Notes under the pieces: model-generated
Database searches by the model: none
What the model saw: only the letters and a program-made list of their open reading frames with translations
Told to the model about the DNA's origin: nothing
Shown: piece by piece, positions 61,587-64,000 of the stretch
Position numbering within the stretch: the first letter of the stretch is position 1
How the letters are laid out: each line of letters starts with the position of its first letter
Made by a program: the position numbers and the translations under genes
Assembly: GCA_039984715.1 (NCBI GenBank)
Contig: JBDWUA010000010.1
Span: forward strand, 1-64,000
Direction of reading: 5' to 3'
Length of the DNA: 64,000 nt
Source of the DNA: JABSSA01 sp039984715
GTDB taxonomy: Bacteria; Pseudomonadota; Alphaproteobacteria; Rhodobacterales; Rhodobacteraceae

Positions 61587-61630
61587 CGGACTGGCACCTG
61601 TGTTGATCACTTGAGCTGGTCCGTTTTTTT
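61587..61630 (+). terminator. Rho-independent terminator after gcrA
   Basis: A nine-base-pair stem with two G-U pairs (61587-61595 and 61615-61623) is followed by seven T residues (61624-61630). It lies 26 bases after the gcrA stop. Confidence 0.88.
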
Positions 61631-61821
61631 ATGACCGGCAAACAGATGAACGTGCAAATCCACTGCATTTGGCGCAGTAGGTGAAAAGCGGTGGGTGAAA
61701 AAATGTGCAATCGTTCGTTTGCTCACCAAAAAACGCATTTTGAAACATTGCCCAACACAGGCGTGAATTGCCCTCACACGTTAGTCGTGACAATGAAGTG
61801 CGATCAAATTCAGGAGCCCGA

Positions 61822-63456
61822 ATGACCGACCGTCTTCAACCACCGAATCCGCCACGGGCCGCCGATATTCTGGCCCGCCGTTTGTTTGAAGCTGGATGTC
61901 GTTTCGCGTTTGGAATGCCCGGCGGCGAAGTCCTTACTTTGGTGGACGCATTGGAGCGTGCTGGCATTCAGTTCATTCTGGCCAAACACGAAAATGCAGC
62001 GGCCTTCATGGCCGAAGGTGCGTGGCATCGGACCGGAGCACCGGGTATTTTGGTGGCGACCGTTGGTCCGGGTGCATTAAACGGGATCAATGCAGTGGCC
62101 AATGCGCACCAAGATCGCGTGCCATTGATCGTCTTAGCCGGATGCGTCGATGCTGACGAAGCGCAGACATATACGCATCAGGTGTTGGACCAAACGCAGG
62201 TTTTTCGCCCGATTACTAAGGCTACGTTTACCCTGAATGCCGGCGCTGCTGACGTCATTGCGGACAAGGCAGTTACAATTGCGCAAGAAGGTCGGCCCGG
62301 ACCTGTTCACATCGACGTTCCCATTTCCGTTGCCGTCGAAACCGTCAATTCGTCAGTGCAAGCAAGGCGATCACCAGCGGTACCTGCTGTTCCAGCAGGT
62401 TCAGTGCTGACCGAGGCACGCGCGCTTTTGGCCCAATCCGAAAAACCGATCATCATCGCCGGAGTGGACGCAGTCAACCAAGACGCAAGCCATGCTTTGA
62501 TCGCGTTTGCCGAAACGTTCAATGTGCCTGTCATTACCAGTTACAAAGGTAAGGGGTTACTGCCCGAAGATCATAGTCTTTCGCTTGGTGGTGCCGGATT
62601 ATCGCCCAAAGCAGATGCAATTTTATTGCCTCTTGTTGCACAGGCCGACCTTATTATTGGCGTCGGTTATGACCCGATTGAAATGCGTACGGGATGGCAG
62701 AATTTTTGCCAGCCGGGCATTCAACAGATGATCGACATAACAGCCGAACCGAACCACCACTACATGCATCAAGGCACGATGAACGTGATTGGTGATTGCG
62801 CGTCCACATTGGCGGCACTTTCCGAAGGGCTGGCACCACGTGACACGTGGGTGGATGGTCAAATCGCATCTGCCAAAGCGGCTTTGCAAACTGCGTTTCC
62901 GACGGATGACGTATGGGGGCCCGCAGCAGTTATTGATGAAACCCGCAAGGTCTTGCCCCGCGACGCATTGGCCACAGCGGACAGCGGAGCACATCGTATC
63001 CTGCTCAGCCAAATGTGGCCGTGTTTTGAGGCGCGTGGACTTATGCAAAGTTCCGCCCTGTGCACCATGGGATGTGCCATGCCAATCGCTATGGGTGCTC
63101 AAGTCGCTGAACCTGACCGCACAATCGTCAGTTTCTCTGGTGATGCTGGTTTTCTGATGACCGCCGGAGAGCTTTCGACTGCGTCCGAACTTGGATTGCG
63201 CACTATTTTTGTTGTCTTCGTCGATGCTTCGCTTGCCTTGATAGAACTGAAACAACGCCAGCGTCAGTTGCCGAATGCCGGGGTCGAATTTGCAACTCAT
63301 GACTTTGAAGCCATCGGTAAGGCGTTTGGTGGCGCGGCACATACAGTTGCATCACGGGACGAGTTGCGCACAGCGCTTGATGCGGCTATGGCGGCCGAAA
63401 CGTTCACAGTGATTGCCGCCATGATCGATCGAGGAGCTTATGATGGACGCATCTAA
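61822..63456 (+). CDS. Thiamine-diphosphate enzyme (acetolactate synthase-like)
   Basis: A 544-residue ThDP enzyme. The catalytic glutamate is in AKHENAAAFMAEG (about residue 57), the central domain has PIIIAGVDAVN, and the ThDP/Mg motif is SGDAGFLMTAGELSTA near residue 440. It resembles the acetolactate synthase large subunit, but no small subunit gene is near and the true substrate is unclear. ATG 61822 has AGGAG upstream. It overlaps the CoA-transferase start, so the two probably act in one pathway on a 2-oxo acid or its CoA thioester. Confidence 0.82.
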   Translation: MTDRLQPPNPPRAADILARRLFEAGCRFAFGMPGGEVLTLVDALERAGIQFILAKHENAAAFMAEGAWHRTGAPGILVATVGPGALNGINAVANAHQDRVPLIVLAGCVDADEAQTYTHQVLDQTQVFRPITKATFTLNAGAADVIADKAVTIAQEGRPGPVHIDVPISVAVETVNSSVQARRSPAVPAVPAGSVLTEARALLAQSEKPIIIAGVDAVNQDASHALIAFAETFNVPVITSYKGKGLLPEDHSLSLGGAGLSPKADAILLPLVAQADLIIGVGYDPIEMRTGWQNFCQPGIQQMIDITAEPNHHYMHQGTMNVIGDCASTLAALSEGLAPRDTWVDGQIASAKAALQTAFPTDDVWGPAAVIDETRKVLPRDALATADSGAHRILLSQMWPCFEARGLMQSSALCTMGCAMPIAMGAQVAEPDRTIVSFSGDAGFLMTAGELSTASELGLRTIFVVFVDASLALIELKQRQRQLPNAGVEFATHDFEAIGKAFGGAAHTVASRDELRTALDAAMAAETFTVIAAMIDRGAYDGRI

Positions 63457-64000
63457 AAACCCACAAAGCACACCCGGCGCGCTAGACGGCCTGTTTGTAT
63501 TGGACCTTAGCCGCATCCTTGCTGGCCCGACATGTACGCAATTGCTTGGTGATCTTGGTGCAACGGTCATAAAGATTGAAAACCCCAAAACCGCAGGGGA
63601 CGACACGCGCAGTTGGGGGCCTGTCTATGCAACAGACAATTCCGGTGAACCCACTGATTTGTCAGCGTATTTCATGGCAGCAAATCGCAACAAACTGTCC
63701 GTCGCCATAGACATCTCAACCGATGAAGGGCAGGCACAAATTCGTGCGCTGGCCGCGCGGTCAGATGTGGTTGTCGAGAATTACAAACCGGGCGGGTTAA
63801 ACAAATACGGTCTGGACCATGACACGCTGTTGGCAGCCCATCCCGAGCTTATCTATTGTTCGGTATCGGGATTTGGACATACCGGCCCAAACAGTGCGCA
63901 ACCGGGTTATGATTTAATGGCGCAGGGGTATTCCGGCATCATGTCCTTGACCGGAGAGCCGGACGGGGTTCCCAACAAAGTTGGTGTCGGAATTGCTGAT
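63443..64000 (+). CDS. CaiB/BaiF family CoA-transferase, N-terminal part
   Basis: The first 186 residues of a class III CoA-transferase, cut by the window edge. Family features are LDLSRILAGPTCTQLLGDLGATVIKIE near residue 19, ANRNKLSVAIDIST, and VVVENYKPGGLNKYGLD, then YCSVSGFGHTGP. The catalytic aspartate is expected near the truncated end. GAGGAG at 63431-63436 is six bases before ATG 63443 (ATG 63440 is three away). It overlaps the ThDP gene by 14 bases. Confidence 0.88.
   Translation, partial: MDASKNPQSTPGALDGLFVLDLSRILAGPTCTQLLGDLGATVIKIENPKTAGDDTRSWGPVYATDNSGEPTDLSAYFMAANRNKLSVAIDISTDEGQAQIRALAARSDVVVENYKPGGLNKYGLDHDTLLAAHPELIYCSVSGFGHTGPNSAQPGYDLMAQGYSGIMSLTGEPDGVPNKVGVGIAD

Noticed and set aside
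1..64000. CRISPR array, rRNA operon, intact insertion sequence or prophage
   Set aside because: I saw no regularly spaced repeats, rRNA, phage structural genes or IS with terminal repeats; only the weak transposase-like remnant near 48.5 kb.

Overview
The window looks like a chromosomal segment of a marine alphaproteobacterium of the Rhodobacteraceae (Roseobacter group). Supporting signs are a GcrA cell-cycle regulator, an MmcB gene next to a GAAC-N7-GAAC LexA box, DUF6324- and DUF6476-type small proteins, an RpoH with the QKKLFFNLR box, a tRNA-His with A73 and no encoded G-1, and a rhamnose operon of the Rhizobium type. Base composition is mid-50s %GC by eye, with two AT-richer patches (about 8.6-9.6 kb and 48.4-49.6 kb). 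There are no rRNA genes, CRISPR arrays or intact insertion sequences.

Layout. 0-9.6 kb: a surface-glycan or secreted-protein region, with the N-terminus of an RTX calcium-binding protein, glycosyltransferases, a TPR protein, DUF6165 and DUF6065-like proteins, two FkbM methyltransferases, a sulfotransferase and an AT-rich orphan. 9.8-21.1 kb: a complete L-rhamnose system. rhaR-S-T-P-Q-U-K runs leftward and rhaD-I rightward from a shared control region that holds a nested palindrome. 21.2-25 kb: a GNAT-like protein, a membrane protein, a TetR regulator and a Gfo/Idh/MocA oxidoreductase. 25-30.9 kb: a secreted caspase-peptidoglycan-binding-SUMF1 protein with a small membrane partner, rpoH, a RluD-type pseudouridine synthase, tRNA-His and mmcB. 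31-32.1 kb: a cupin-ArsR-SRPBCC operon with two matching operators.

32.2-40.3 kb is the most interesting part. It looks like a ribosomally made, modified peptide (RiPP) cluster: a 62-residue candidate precursor, a YcaO enzyme and a TfuA protein, followed in the same operon by a large cyclase-ATPase-TPR regulator. Divergent to it are a haem-oxygenase-like diiron (HDO) enzyme and an S41 peptidase without a signal peptide. YcaO plus TfuA is the pair known to make peptide thioamides; which residue is modified here and what the product does are unknown.

40.4-46.4 kb: a homoprotocatechuate (3,4-dihydroxyphenylacetate) meta-cleavage operon, hpaF-E-D-(amino acid decarboxylase)-G-H, whose -10 region overlaps a perfect palindrome and whose first gene seems almost leaderless. 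46.4-48.4 kb: housekeeping operon infA-maf-RNase E/G-yacG. 48.4-49.6 kb: an AT-rich patch with decayed or orphan sequence. 49.6-61.6 kb: a LysR regulator, low-molecular-weight phosphatase, sirtuin, copper chaperone pair, rpmB, meaB, hrpB, a PanE-like reductase, argF, argD, a DMT transporter and gcrA. 61.8-64 kb: a thiamine-diphosphate enzyme overlapping a CaiB/BaiF CoA-transferase that runs off the end.
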